Source: Haplosporangium gracile (lineage: Eukaryota > Mortierellomycota > Mortierellomycetes > Mortierellales > Mortierellaceae). Taken from it: 64,000 bases of DNA. The stretch's first letter is position 1, and every line of letters starts with the position of its first letter. Shown in pieces: positions 37,561 through 50,101 of this stretch. A program made the translations under genes and the position numbers. The stretch spans positions 34,320 to 98,319 of the forward strand of contig JAAAUF010000009.1 in NCBI GenBank assembly GCA_015499985.1, read 5' to 3'. Below the pieces are notes generated by a model that worked only from the letters and a program-made list of their open reading frames with translations, searched no databases and was not told the DNA's origin.

Positions 37561-38953
37561 TTACTTGACCTTGTGGTGCTTTTGTCTAGCGAGGAGGGCA
37601 AAGAGCACGATCGTGTACTTCTCGAGCTGATCCTTGACCATGAACAGGAGTGCCTGGGAGATGACGGCCTTGGAGATTTGTGCTTGCATGCCCTACAGAT
37701 CGCACACCCAAATGAATTTTACATGATATTATTAGCCAATCTATCCAACTGCCCTTTCTAGCACATGAAGATACATAACAGACACTAACGAGGGGTCAAG
37801 TGAGGAGAGAGAAAAAAAACTTACGGTGTACCAGCCCTTGAGGCCCTCCTTCTCAAAGACACGCTGGAGAACATCAATGGCTCCGGTGTATGGCTTGTGC
37901 GTTTCGGCATCCTTCTTAGAGGGCTTCCACTGGAGACGGACCTTGGCCATAATATAAGGGTATGTCACAACAGTCGCCAGGATCTTAGCCAAAGCTCCGA
38001 CAAGGAAGACCAATCCAGGGGTCATGTCCTTGCGCTTGAATGCCTTCAGTACAACCTCCTGGATGCGAGAGTACATGCCGTAGGTGATGGCGGGATTGAC
38101 GACCAAGACCAACGAGGGCTTCAATCCCTTCCAGAGTCCAGTCCAGCCCTCCTCGTCAACAATCTCCTTGGCAGTCGACATGAGATCCTGACGCTCGCCC
38201 ATGGGCATGGTCTGCTGGCGGGTGGTGACGACAGCAACGGGGATGGTGAAGATCTGAGCCAATGCACCTGCTCCAGCGCCGATCAACAATTCCATGATGG
38301 TCGAAATGGCAACTCCCGCGGGTTGCCGGTTGACATAGCCGGATCGGATGAAGGTGTACCAATAGAAGTAAGCGAAGTTTTGAGAGGCCGTGCCGAGGAG
38401 CCCAGAGAGCAGACCGGCATAGAGACCGGGAAGACCCTCGGTCTTGAGGATCTTTTGCACGGCATCCGTGGTGGAGAGGTATACGTTAGGATCGGAAGCA
38501 TTGGCAGCGGTCCTGGACCGAACCTGCATACGGGTTTTGATACTATTATGTTTGTGAGTAGGGATGAACGTGTGGTATTGGAAATGGGTGTTGTTAGGCA
38601 ACGGCAGTTAGCAGTTCAAGGAAGAACGGAAACCAATTGATCCGACATGAGCCATAGGATAGATCGGTGCTGTTTCCTATTCCTCCTTCTTCTTTAACAA
38701 GCGTTTTTTTTTTATCATGACCATGAGCGAGATTAGCGCCATGGAAACAAATCCATAAAGCGACAAACAAAGATATCGATGTGTAACAGAGCAATTGTCA
38801 GGCGACAGAAAAGAAACTTGGCGTGAGAACAGACTATAAAAAGGCTAAAGGGACGTACATGTCAAGAGGGTAGGTGCAAGTCAATGCGAACATGGCACCA
38901 CCAGTGCCGGCTATAGCATGACCGAAGGGAGAAAGTTTTGAGCCGCCAGCCAT
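37561..38953 (-). CDS. Mitochondrial carrier family protein, probable peroxisomal adenine nucleotide carrier (PMP47/Ant1-like)
   Basis: Three exons (38859-38953, 37825-38542, 37561-37692) give 314 residues, a normal carrier length. Three repeats are visible, each with two membrane helices: PLDIIKTRMQVRS in repeat 1 (created across the exon 1/2 junction), the variant PVAVVTTRQQT in repeat 2, and PYIMAKVRLQ in repeat 3. EGLPGLYAGL and EGWTGLWKGL are the matching matrix-helix motifs. The TRQQT element and the overall pattern resemble peroxisomal PMP47/PMP34/Ant1 carriers, which exchange ATP for AMP (or CoA/NAD) across the peroxisomal membrane and support fatty-acid beta-oxidation. The substrate assignment is inference. 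The C-terminus is basic (RQKHHKVK). It is transcribed divergently from FANCI. Confidence 0.85.
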
Positions 38954-39727
38954 TGTTGGAGTGTTTGTTTGTTGTGTGAAGAGTTGTTTGAATGAGGAAC
39001 GGTTGATGCAATGAAACAAGCCGGGGGTTGATGGAGGGAGAGGTGAAAGAGTAGTGACGAGAGTGCGGAAGAACTGAGGCCGTGGAAATAGTGTGAAGGG
39101 AAGGAAGGAGATATAAAAGAGAAAAGAAAGAAAAAAAGAAAAGAAAAGACGAGTAAAGATATATGGAAATATGATGCTGTCGGCAAACATCATCAACCCC
39201 GCATCGTCTCTTTCGAATTCGATCGCTCTGTCCAGAGACTGGTTCGGTGCAATTTTTTTATTTTTTTTTTGTCTGTCTCCCGGACAAACTATTTGCATGT
39301 GGCCTCTCAGAGCAAAGCCCGACTCTTGAACACACACACAGACACCGAGGGGGGTGTTCAAAGAAAGATAGACAATCAGCTCTATGTATCCGTGCTATCG
39401 TTTTCTACAATCAATTGATGGCCCTCGACAACCCCATCTTCCACGAAGTGCCCTCTTTATGACATATTTCCTAAAAAGATCATTCGCCTTTTCAGTGCAC
39501 TTCCCTTACCGTCTTCCCTTACGGCGCGCGTGTCCGTTTCAGTCATGATTTTTTTGACTCGCTGTCCCTGCCGATCACGCTGAGCCAATTACCTCACAGA
39601 CGACTGCTTTTTCCAACAAGGAGGTCATTGACGTTGCCACCAATTTTTGATCAACAACAAAAAAAACGCGACCTCGCTCTCCGCCCATCTTGTTTTACTT
39701 TTCAACCCCACCTATGGACCAAGTAAC
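38954..39727. promoter_or_regulatory. Divergent promoter region, carrier / FANCI
   Basis: 774 nt between divergent start codons. It contains T/A homopolymers (39246-39270) but no clear TATA box. No coding exon is supported. Confidence 0.5.
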
Positions 39728-42700
39728 ATGGACAATCTCCTGAAACTTCACAGCCAGGACCCATCAGGAACTGCTCTTAGGGATCACCTGGACGAAGTCG
39801 CCTCTGGTCACGACCAGGTACCGCTCTTTGCATCCTGCATGCAATGTCGCAAGAAAGGCACTCACAAACCACCAGAACAAAGAGTGTTAACGAGGTACCC
39901 CTTTTAGATTTCAAACTTGATAGCAGAGAGCCTTCGAGACAAAGGACTCGCGTTCAACGGGAGCGAATACGGTGCAGACTGCCTGCAACTTGTACGAGCT
40001 ATCTTGCGAGGTACGTCAGTTACGGTGCATCAAGACCTGGTATTTATTACAAATAATTCGATTGATATTAAACGCCACCATTTCTCTGTGCATCACTTAG
40101 CCTCACCAGAGGAAGGTGAAGGGTCAGGCAGGCGATCGCAAGTCATCAAAGGATGCATCTCATGGTACGCACGATTTTGATCTAGGCGTTTGTTATATGA
40201 ATATCATATATGCTTCGGTTCTAGGAAAATAAGTAACCATCTCTATGTTGCACTAGGCTTATCCAAGTAGGAGACGAAGAGATTGGCGGAACAAGTGCCG
40301 CTCAACTGGAGGAGGTGGCAGGGAAACTGGTCAATAACCTTATTGATGTTGGTCACTCGTTCGATGCAGACGCCTTGGTCCAGTCAATCTACACTATAAC
40401 TGAGGCCGTCAGGAACCAACGCCACCCTCACCGCCAACTTTTCGCTCTCTTCTCCCGGCTGTTACTGATTGCAGCAAACCTCAGCACCGTTCTCGTTCCG
40501 GACTCTTCAGAGGAAATCTCAGGACATGAATTCAAGAGTATTATTTTGGACCGGATATTTACTGCACCCTGGAACCACAAGAGTGTCTTACCGCTGGCGT
40601 CTGCACTCGCCGATGTTGAGATGGAGAGCCAACAGTTGGAGATGGCGATTGTCAAAATTATGAAGCAGTTCAAACAGGTTGATGCTGTAGACATCCCAAT
40701 TTTGATTCACAATCTACTGTCGCTTTCATCCAAGGTAAGAAATTATAAAATGAGGGCGACAATTGGCCCTGAATTGCCATAATTGCCAGCGATTAACTCT
40801 CGTATCATTTTTCAATCCACCCTTTGGTAGGGTCACCAACAACTTGTGCTGAGAGGAACGCTGGAGTTTTTCAATCGATTGAACGCAGGAGGACACATTG
40901 CTGACAGGTACTTGATCCACTGCACTCTGGCTGGCACGCATATCAAGATACGGGCAGGAGTAAATACAGGCTTAGGGGACTGACATGCTCTCAATCCTTT
41001 TTGTACTCTAGTCTTCGTTCAGAAAACACCAAGGGCGCGGCACATTTGAAATTCGAGCAGCTGAGTGATATCGAGAGCAACGTCATCCTCCACTTCAGCT
41101 ATGCCGTCAGACAGGATCAGGAATTGGGAACAGAGCTTTTGAAGCACATGAAGAATGGAAAGACGGCCTACCTTTCGTCGTTCTCGCTTGCGTGTCTTTT
41201 GACTATGACAAGGATCCACCGCTTCGAGGATAGCATCTTGGACTATCTCAAGTCGTCCATTTTAACGGTATTCAAAGATCAGGAGAGAATGCAAAAGGAT
41301 TCATGGGTACTCCGTAAGTGACACTCGTCTCTTTGAGCATAGAGAATGAAGCTATATTTCATTTTGAGAGATGAACGTTGACGTTTGATAATTTGTTCCC
41401 CAATGACATAGAATTCGAGGGCATGTCCCCGCCTCCAATCCTGGACATGTTTTACGACATCATTCGAAAGGTTCCGCTCGGTCTGGAGCAGTTGACGCCG
41501 AGCATTGTGCAGTGCGGAGTGCATATCATGGATTACGCTGCCCCGCCAAGCCCTTGGAAGACATCAGGTAAGACTATTACTATATGTGCAGGTGAGCTGT
41601 TTTCGACCACAGCCTGTGTTCCTGTCTGCTGACGAAAGTATTTTTCGCTACGACGCTTCTATAGACGCAGTCAAGAAACATGGACCAAAGTCACCGAACG
41701 AACGCGCCTGTGAACTTGGAGCATGCATCCTTGCGGAAACATTTAGGGTATGAAATATTCAGCTGTTAGCCTGTTACCAACGCGCGCACGCGAGTTAAGG
41801 AAGACTTCTCATATCGCGCTCTCATCTTGTATTTTAGACTCAAGCTTCAGCCCGGACGGAGATTCTCGATTGCATCATGTCCAGAATCGTCACCAAATCT
41901 TCCAACACCGTCTATTTTCTGGATCTTCTCGAATCCATCACCAAGGACAGCCCGGATGCTTTAGAAGAGCACCTTTCTCGAGTCAAAGAGTCTCTTGACT
42001 ATCTCTCCTTCCTCACCCCGTCGACCGCTGTGCGGCTCATGGCGGCGGTCAAGGATGTCGCCAAACAGAATCGCTCGTTCCGCGACAGTCTGATTCTCAT
42101 TCTTCGAAAGACTTTGTTCTCAAAGTATGGACTTGTGTAACGTCTCTTACGTGTTTGAGAGGATTCGGTCATTTGAATTTGGGACCTGTAGCTAACGATC
42201 TGTACTCTGTATGATCAATAGGAGCTTAGAGAGTCGACAGGTTGCGCTATCAGGGTTTCTTCTCCTGTTAAAGCCATCGTCAATGCCTCGGCTGAGTATG
42301 CGAGGTGGATCCAGCAGAAGTAGTAGCATTCAGGGGCAGGAAACCGATCTGTTTGGCTACTCATTGGAGATTCTAGGTACAACTGCGCGTCCATTAAGCT
42401 CAGATACGACGACTATATCCTCTTACTGACAGTTTGATAATGTGTTTCACGTTGATTAGGAACACTTCGACGATGCTTGGGCCAGCAGGGAGAGGTGCGA
42501 CTTTCCCTCTATCTCGGCTTGATGGAGATTGTAGAGGCTGTGCCACAACTAAACCCTGTCGTCTTTGAGATTCTCCAAGCGCACGTGAGTTTTCTTTGAC
42601 AGGCGAATGCGCGCGTATTATAGTTCTCAAACGCCGATAAGTTCTGACTCTGACCTTGCTCTTCTTTTTATGCTTAGTTTACCCATTTTTACGACCCCAC

Positions 42701-45700
42701 GTTCAATCGAATGGCGCCGCTGAAACTGGAAGAGTGTGTTGGCCAGGCGAGAACAGGGGGAGAACCTACCTTTGTTGAGCCACTTCAGTATCTAATGAGT
42801 GGAGTTGTCCGCTCGTTGGTCGGTTTGGAAAAGTTCAAGAGAAAAGCATCTCACACCCAAGGTTAGTTACTGTCAGACTGGTGCTCACATCGAAACGTTC
42901 GGTGAAAAGCTGGCAGACTCAACAGTGCGTACTGACAATACATTTATATCGTGACAAATAGCCATTTCAGCGGATGACCAGCTGGTGGAGGAATGTATTC
43001 GAGATCTGAACAACATTCTCTCAGGTCTGGAACGCGCGGGATTGGAGGACTTTGAGCTCGATAAGACGTCTGATTTTAGCATGACGAGCAACATTGGTGC
43101 TCGAAATAACATGTATGCTACGCTGTTGAATGGCTGCTACGAGGCTGCCATCGAGTTTGTGGTGTTGAGGCAGACGCCTCAAGGCGAAACTTCAGCCTCG
43201 AGTGGCAAACGTATTGCCCATAACCGCCAGAACTCGTCAGATCGTCAGTTTCAAGCCATGACTCTCAACGCTGGATGTTCCGATTTGATCCTGCATTTGT
43301 TTGGCAAGATGCGCAAGCTTCACGACATTGTCAAAGACAAGGTCGTCATGCAGCGAGGTAAGCTTCGATGGATTCTTGTACGTTTCAATCGCAATGTAGC
43401 TAGCTGTAGGCAATTAATGGCTAATCTCAATTGAACCTTGTCGCCTGATTTTCTGCGCTGGTAGGCAAAAAGTTGGGTCCACTCGGTGAAGCATCGGCAC
43501 TTGGACTTGAGTGTGTGACAAAGTTGGTGGAGTGTATGTTTGCAGAGCCTGCCGACGGCCAAGAACCTGATGTGGAATCTCTCAGGCTCAAATCGAACGA
43601 CGAGTTCCTGGTTTACATCACGACGGTTATTCAAGCTTTGCTGACAAAGGTATGTATGACAAGAAATGAAGTAGATTAGTTGCTTGTGAAAAAATGGAAT
43701 ACACCTTCTTTCATTTCTAACAAACACTTTTCTTTCTACTGTCACTATGCTCTAGCTCCACACATCTGCAGATTCGCTGAGCGATAATGACTATGACTAC
43801 TGCAGGAGACTCACGAGCGTTCTGGTACGTGAGTTCATTGTCAGCGAGAGACCAGATGGACCCAAGGCCATGGCGGCAGGAGCGAAGGGTAAAGACAAGA
43901 ACAAATCCTGGTTGATGACAGGAATCGAGGCGCTCACAGCTGGTCTGATGACCGTTCAACGATTTTACCCTATCGACCCCTCGACCCTTGGTACCACACC
44001 TGAATTTCTTCACAACCACAAGATTGTTGCCGGGTTCTTGGCTGCAACATTACCTCAAGCAAATGGTGGTCATGGACGTGATCAGCAGGCAGCGGACGTA
44101 GTTGCCTGGACCACATCACGGACGATTCGTAACGATGTCGACAGTCTTGCGGCAGCTTACATCCAGTACTTGCAGGAGCTGTTGGTTATGTTTGTGAACG
44201 AGACGATCCCTCTGTTAAAAGAGGCCGTTGGAGTGCTCCAGGTGATTCAGGTCCTCTCGCAGTACCTCGCACGGTCTAGAGACCTGAGCAGTCAAGGCAG
44301 CCAACAAGGAGCCGACAACCCAGAGCTTTCCCGCGCCAGCTCAACACTGAGTACGGACTCTACATGGTCCGGGCCAAGTCAGTTGGACCTGCTGGTCCAC
44401 TGGTTGGTGAAGCTGTGCAGAGATCAAGCAGTAGACGATACGACGCTGACGAAGGCATTGTTGTCGATGATGCTGCAGTTGGAGCAAGAGTGCGTGACCC
44501 TTCAAGCGAATGCGGACTTGTTGGCAGTGGATGACACTCAAACCAGCTCAGGCTCCAACTCCAAGCCCTCGATAGGGCCTGTCTCTCTTGGCTTTGGCAG
44601 AGTTACGGCATCGTCCGTTATTGCAGGATGTCCCGAGGCTGCTACACGGTTGCGCCTGGCAGCAGATATCTTACTCACCTACGGCATGAATCATGGCGGT
44701 CCCAATTTGCCCAGTCTCCGAGATTTACCGGACGACATCCCACAAGGAGAAGGTGTGGAGGAGGGCATCATGCAACTATTCAACCTGAAAAAGGAGATTG
44801 GAGTTGAGGCTCGGTTTTCGGTCGTGACTATACGGACGTCCGGTGTTGTCACGGATGTCCTGTTGCAGCAAGTCGAGCGTTCGCTCGAAGGCCTTGAATG
44901 GGCCTTAGGCAAACTCCGATTCTGTGGATTGGCTCAAGCAGGTAAGCATTTATCCCCTCACATTATTCTATTATGCCCATGGCCCTTTATCTTTTTTGGA
45001 TCAATCATAACCCCGACCATTATCTATGTGCTCTCCACCTCGTCAATCCTTCCCCCCAAAAAACGTGCTCGGGTCAGAGTAAGACAAGGAGACAAGAGGG
45101 TTTATCAAAGGGGTGTAGTCGGTGTCGGAGCCAGAACTGGGATTTTGGCAGGGCTTTATCGCTCATCAGGACCCGACACTCCTCAGAGCATCGGTGAGTT
45201 CGGGGAGCCAAGGTGGAGAGTGGGCAAACAGTTGAAATACAATAGTGATAAGGGGTCAAAAGAGGTAAAAATGAGAAAAGGGAGCTGAGAGGAGTTCGAT
45301 TGGCGAAATTGGGTTGCGGAGATTATTATTTTTGGACCGTGGAATATTAGATCAAGTTGATAAGATCTTGGCCTACTAGTTTTTTCTCTCGATTGCGTCT
45401 TTTCTTGTTCTATTTATTGGCACAATTACATTTTTTCAATTACCGTGGACTATTCATACACATCAACGGCCTTATATCAAAGGTTAAAGGGACTTGTTGG
45501 TTGAAGATGGTTGCCTAAGTTGACAGTTTTAGTTTTACGAGTACTTTTGTACATGTGGGCATTGCTTTTTTTTTTCTTATCATGGGCCGAGATGACAGAG
45601 GGGAGAGAGGAGGCGGACGTTGCGGACCTACTGAGTTTGTGTCTGTATCTGTGGGCGGGCATTGTTATTGGATGTTTACGAGGACAAATGGTAAGAGCAC

Positions 45701-47321
45701 GGGCAAGAAAACAAGCGTTGTTGTACAGAGAAATGAAGAAAAATCGCTTTGTTTGCACACGGAGTTGGGTTATTCTTTACTGTGCATCATGCCTGTTATT
45801 GTTATTATTGTATTGAAGAATAAGTAGATAGTTTACCGTGCGGATTGAATTAATTCCATGGCCCTCTTTATCAGTGACAAACTGCAGGTCGATATGAGCC
45901 TTCCCATGAGCCATTAGATTCATTCCCCTTTCCCCTTTCCCTCCTTCCTCGCTCCCTCTTGGCTGACCCATGATTATCAATCTCTCTGTGAATAACTCCA
46001 ATTTATAGGCTCTGACCGTCCATGCCCAAAACAGTCAACAAACGGCAGCCACGCACAGCTCCACGAGTCACCATCACCACACTCTGAGGTCCATAGATTG
46101 TGCCTGCCTGGAGAATGCAAGGTTACGATGGGCAAGAAGCCCTTCCAGGAATTTGAGGATGAGATCTGCTGGCGAGTCGAGGCTTGTCTTTGGGTCCTGG
46201 TCCGTATCTCACAGTCGTGTATTAACCAGGCAACCTCGGAGCACTTGATTCGGGTTCTGCAGCGATGCTACAAGGTCCTGACGGCCCTGACCAAGCACTA
46301 TCTGAAACCAGCGACGGTGTCGCCTCTGAACTTGTTCCCTGCGGTGCCATCGTCTGGATCAGGGTTGCCCCTTTCCTCTTCAAAGTTGAAGAGCAAGGGA
46401 GGACAGAGCAAGGCCAGCGCGGGAGTGATTCAACTGCCACATGGTTTCCTTCGTGTCACACAAGTTGCTGGAATGGAGCTCTCTATCCATTTGTACACGT
46501 TCTTGAGCTATTTCCAGATGTTGGACGAGGAGCGAAGGAACAGAGATCACGAGCGTCAAGCCAATGGCAAGAAAGGCAAAAAAGGAGGTGGTGCCAAAGG
46601 CGATGACAAGGGCAAAGATCTTATGGATGATGATGAGGGCGGCGTCCCTAAGAACAAGCTAGGTGGAGTCGGTGCATCGGCTGGTCGAGGTGGTGGAAGT
46701 GGAGGAGGAGGTGCAAAGTCCCGTCAAAAGGCCAAGATTCTGCGCGAGTCCAAGTTGATTCCAACGTTGATTTTTGGAGTGGAGCAGTACGAGCGGTTTG
46801 TGATTCAGCTCAGCAAAAAGTCCAAGGTGCATCTTACGCAGTTTATGCGACGCAGTACTGCCCGAGATTTTCGGATCCAGATTCAGCGTCTCGGAGACCT
46901 GGGTTTGGAGGACCAATATGACGAAGAGCGGCAGCTTCAGCAGCTGCAGCAACAGGAGCAAGAGCATTTGCAGCAGCAACAGGGGCGTCAGCACGCGGGA
47001 GAAGGAGTGGGAGATGTCAATATGGAGGTGGATGATGACGACGACGGTTTGGTATGTATCTTTGTTAAGTGTTGGATGCATGATATTTTATCTTATTGTT
47101 GTTGTGCGAATGTATTGTATTATATTGTATTGTATTGTATACTTCGAGCCAACCGAAAATGGGCATACGATATCTGTCAGCTGAACAACTCTCTTTTCTG
47201 TTGTCCATTATTATTATTTTTTTATCTATAGGCTCAAGACGAAGATGAGGGAAAGGAAGAGCAAGACGATGAGGAGGAAGAAGAGGTTCTCCACAACCGC
47301 AAGCGTGCTCGTCGCACTTGA
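39728..47321 (+). CDS. FANCI: Fanconi anaemia group I protein homologue (FANCI)
   Basis: Seventeen exons join in phase (39728-39817, 39908-40010, 40101-40164, 40257-40734, 40831-40907, 41012-41313, 41412-41567, 41665-41747, 41838-42124, 42222-42376, 42460-42584, 42678-42861, 42962-43357, 43465-43649, 43756-44941, 46009-47051, 47232-47321), giving 1,667 residues (human 1,328). FANCI pairs with FANCD2 to clamp DNA at interstrand crosslinks. Matches to vertebrate FANCI run the whole length: [118 protein letters not shown] and [17 protein letters not shown]. The C-terminus is acidic, then basic (NRKRARR, likely nuclear signal). Intron 15 (1,067 nt) is far longer than the rest and could hide a small exon. 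Confidence 0.9.
44942..46008 (+). other. Unusually long FANCI intron
   Basis: This 1,067-nt intron (donor GTAAGC, acceptor TTATAG, phase 1 on both sides) is roughly ten times the gene's typical intron. A stretch at 45057-45192 is open and ends at a good GTGAGT donor, so an extra or alternative exon is possible; I could not match it to vertebrate FANCI. Confidence 0.5.
47112..47141 (+). repeat. (TATTG)n-like repeat in FANCI last intron
   Basis: Six near-identical TATTG units in the last FANCI intron (47052-47231), noncoding. Confidence 0.8.
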
Positions 47322-47570
47322 ACAACAATACAAGACAATCCCATTCTTTCAACGAAGTAGCAAACAAACAATAATACAAGAGGCAGACTTTGAGTGTATA
47401 TAAGAGAAAGAAGAGAATATGGTACAGGTTTTATTACAAGTTGTTGGAAGGTTGTTTTCTGAAAACAAACGACTAGGTATGAGCAATTTTTGTTTTGTTT
47501 GATGGTTGTGGTTGTTTTGGTTGCTACCCAAGGGGACCCCATTGTTGTTGTTGATGATGATGATGGTGCT

Positions 47571-48551
47571 TTACATGGAAGCGTAGGCAGAATACTGCTG
47601 CTGGGAGTGCTGCTGCATGTAAATCTGAGGAAGGATCATCGATGATGCAGTAGAGGAGGAGTAACCCGAGCTAGAAGGGGAGGCCGACCGGCTGTAGGGC
47701 TCGTACCTAGAAGGAGCAGAGTACTGAGAGTAGTACTGGGAGTGCTGCTGCTGGGGCTGCTGCTGGGGCTGGGATTGGTAATGGTATGGGCTTGAAGACT
47801 GGTAGTTTGCAAAGAGCGAAGGCAACTGGGGGGCAGGGGTAGAGTGAACAGCCATGGTGGGGGGTGAGACCGAGGAAGGGTGGTACTTGTGCGAGTCTGG
47901 GCTCGAGGGCGAGAGTGGGGGCGACTGGAGCTGCTGGTGGTGGTGGTAGTAAGAAGCCATGGGAGGGGCTTGACTGGCATATGCCTTAGGAGAAGAGGCG
48001 GGAGTGGAATATTGGCTGATGCTGGGAGCCAAGGCAGGCAATTGAACCTGCTGCTGCTGCTCTTGCTTCTGCTGCTTCTTGGTGTAAGAAGTTTGAGAGA
48101 CAGGGGAAGAGGAGCGGGAGGCGTTGGGGGAGATGACGGCGAGGGAGGCGGCACAGGGAGGGGTGGCGGTCTCGAGCCCGGCGCAGGATCTAAGGCGACG
48201 GATCTCGGTGATGGCGTTGCGGAGGGTGGTGATCGAGTTTGACTTGACGGGGGCTTTCTTCTCTGTGCCGTCTGCATTAAGCTGTGAGTGTTGATGATGT
48301 TCCTGTTGTTGTTGTTGTGCTGCAGCGACCTCCTCAGCAGATTCACGAACGAGATTGGCGAGCTCGGCGAGGAGCTGGTTCATAGTGTCACGACGCTGAC
48401 GCTCGTCGAGAATATGGGTGGCACGACGCTTCTCGAGGGCGGTGAGACGTGAAATAGAGTCGACGTTTTTTCTGTTAAGGACGTTGACGCCGTGGAGGCG
48501 GAAGACGTTCTTGGTGGGTGGTGCTGCTGGGGTGGCGGTTGTGGCGGTCAT
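47571..48551 (-). CDS. Basic helix-loop-helix transcription factor
   Basis: Single exon, 326 residues. Residues 41-69 are a basic region plus helix 1 (KRRATHILDERQRRDTMNQL), the loop is a long Gln/His-rich stretch (~70-103), and helix 2 is SITTLRNAITEIRRL (106-120). The E-box contact residues His46, Glu50 and Arg54 have the canonical spacing (positions 5, 9 and 13 of the basic region), predicting binding to CACGTG-type E-boxes as a dimer in the nucleus. A short block just before it (FRLHGVNVLNRKNVDSISRL) looks conserved rather than disordered. Residues ~125-326 are Ser/Gln/Pro/Tyr-rich, typical of an activation region. Its targets are unknown. It is preceded by a minus-strand TATAAATA ~210 nt upstream and by the longest gene-free interval of the window. 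Confidence 0.9.
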   Translation of the reverse strand: MTATTATPAAPPTKNVFRLHGVNVLNRKNVDSISRLTALEKRRATHILDERQRRDTMNQLLAELANLVRESAEEVAAAQQQQQEHHQHSQLNADGTEKKAPVKSNSITTLRNAITEIRRLRSCAGLETATPPCAASLAVISPNASRSSSPVSQTSYTKKQQKQEQQQQVQLPALAPSISQYSTPASSPKAYASQAPPMASYYHHHQQLQSPPLSPSSPDSHKYHPSSVSPPTMAVHSTPAPQLPSLFANYQSSSPYHYQSQPQQQPQQQHSQYYSQYSAPSRYEPYSRSASPSSSGYSSSTASSMILPQIYMQQHSQQQYSAYASM

Positions 48552-48762
48552 TGTGAATGTGGTTGTTGTTGTAGTTGAAAGTGAGAGAGAAAGAGAGAAA
48601 GAGAGAGAGGGAGAGAGAGAGAGAGAGATGAGGAAGAAAGTTATTAAGTGGGAAAATGTGTGGGTGAGTCAATAGGAGTGCGTGAGGGAGGGAGAAGTAG
48701 AAGTAAGAATATTTTAGGGTGTGAAGAGTTGAAGGACAAGGAAAGGAGGGGGAAATGGTCGT

Positions 48763-48770
48763 TATTTATA
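48763..48770 (-). promoter_or_regulatory. TATA box TATAAATA for the bHLH gene
   Basis: Read on the minus strand, TATAAATA lies about 212 nt upstream of the bHLH start codon, a spacing close to that of the phosphatase gene's box. This places the bHLH core promoter near the gene and leaves the rest of the 11.7-kb interval upstream of it. Confidence 0.5.
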
Positions 48771-49103
48771 TGACTTGGGGGGTGGGGAGTGAAGAGGGGT
48801 GGGTGGATCAAAAGGGGACAAGAGGAAGAAGAATTTTTCAAGTGGGAGAGAGGAAAAAGACTCGGACAAGAGACAAAGAGGAAGGGAGCGATTTTATTGG
48901 ACAGGGGTAACGAATGAGTGGGTATACAATAGCTGATGACAACTCCAAGGGGAACTGATAAAAAAAAAAGTGAGACAAAAATAACACCTCGACTGCAAGA
49001 CCAAACTTTATTTAGTCAAGCACCGACTGAATTGAATACAATACTGATATCAGAACAGTGATGTATTCTTTCGATTAAAATAACCTTTCTTTTGTTGTTT
49101 CTC

Positions 49104-49132
49104 ACAACAACAACAACAACAACAACAACAAA
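49104..49132 (+). repeat. (ACA)n trinucleotide repeat
   Basis: About nine ACA/CAA units close to the 49256-49265 assembly gap. Confidence 0.85.
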
Positions 49133-49255
49133 ATAAATCAACAGAGACAACAGAGGGCATACGACTAGCACACGTTCCTTTCTTTCATCTCGTCGTTTCT
49201 CTTTTTTTTTTTTTTCCTTTTTCTTTTCTTTTTTTTTTTTTTTTACAAGGTCACT

Positions 49256-49265
49256 NNNNNNNNNN
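49256..49265. other. Assembly gap (10 N)
   Basis: Ten N bases directly after long T-homopolymers (49200-49244). Length and content are unknown. Confidence 0.99.
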
Positions 49266-49404
49266 TTTGTTCTTCTTTTCTCTCCACTCTTCAGACCCTC
49301 AAACACTCACACCCCTAGGCTGACCAGCCACTTCTCTCCCTTCACGCTCATTCATTCATTCAATCCAACGCATTCACATTCGTTGCAACTCCCTACTCCA
49401 CCTC

Positions 49405-49433
49405 CTTTCTTTCTTTCTTTCTTTCTTTCTTTC
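49405..49433 (+). repeat. (CTTT)n tetranucleotide repeat
   Basis: About seven CTTT units in the gene-free interval. Confidence 0.85.
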
Positions 49434-50101
49434 ATATGGTCCTCTTTATATAAATATTTATCTCTCCAAACGTTCATGTACTCTCAATTCGATACCCTCA
49501 CTATTCAACCACTCACCATTCGCTCACTTCCTCTCTTACTTCCCCCAACCTCTTAGCAAGGAGCGCTTTCCTTTATCAAAACTGATATCTCCTTCATCAA
49601 AAACCCTGTCTTTTGTCATTGTCCAACAATGGACAGGGGACAGGGGTACAGAGAGGACAGGAAGGCCTACTGCAGCAGCAGCACTAGTTACCCAACCCAA
49701 CCCAACCGACCTAACAAACCAGACCAAACCAACCCATGGACCGGGTTTTGTTTCTTGCCTCCTGCCTTTTGTCTATTGCTTGCTATTTTTTTTTTACCTT
49801 TGACTCCTCACTTTTTTTTTTTCCTTTCCAGACTCCGACAGTGTCGTTCACTCAGAGATAAGATGCTATGGCATGAAGAGCAAGGGCGATGATGATGATG
49901 ATGATGGATAGTAAAATAGAAATAAAAAAAGTGGAAGCCGAGGGATTATTGAGAGTCAGAGCGCACACAGTACTAACTCACGTTCGTCTCGATTTGTCTA
50001 TCCCTCCTCCTCTTTTCTTTTCTCTTTTGTTATGTTTGAGAGATAATGGGCAATCAAGAAACCTAATCATCGACTCGCCCATGGTAAGGTCTCCCACGCA
50101 A

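Noticed and set aside
45511..45816. 101-codon hydrophobic frame inside the long FANCI intron
   Set aside because: No splice connection in phase, no family resemblance, composition of translated T-rich sequence.
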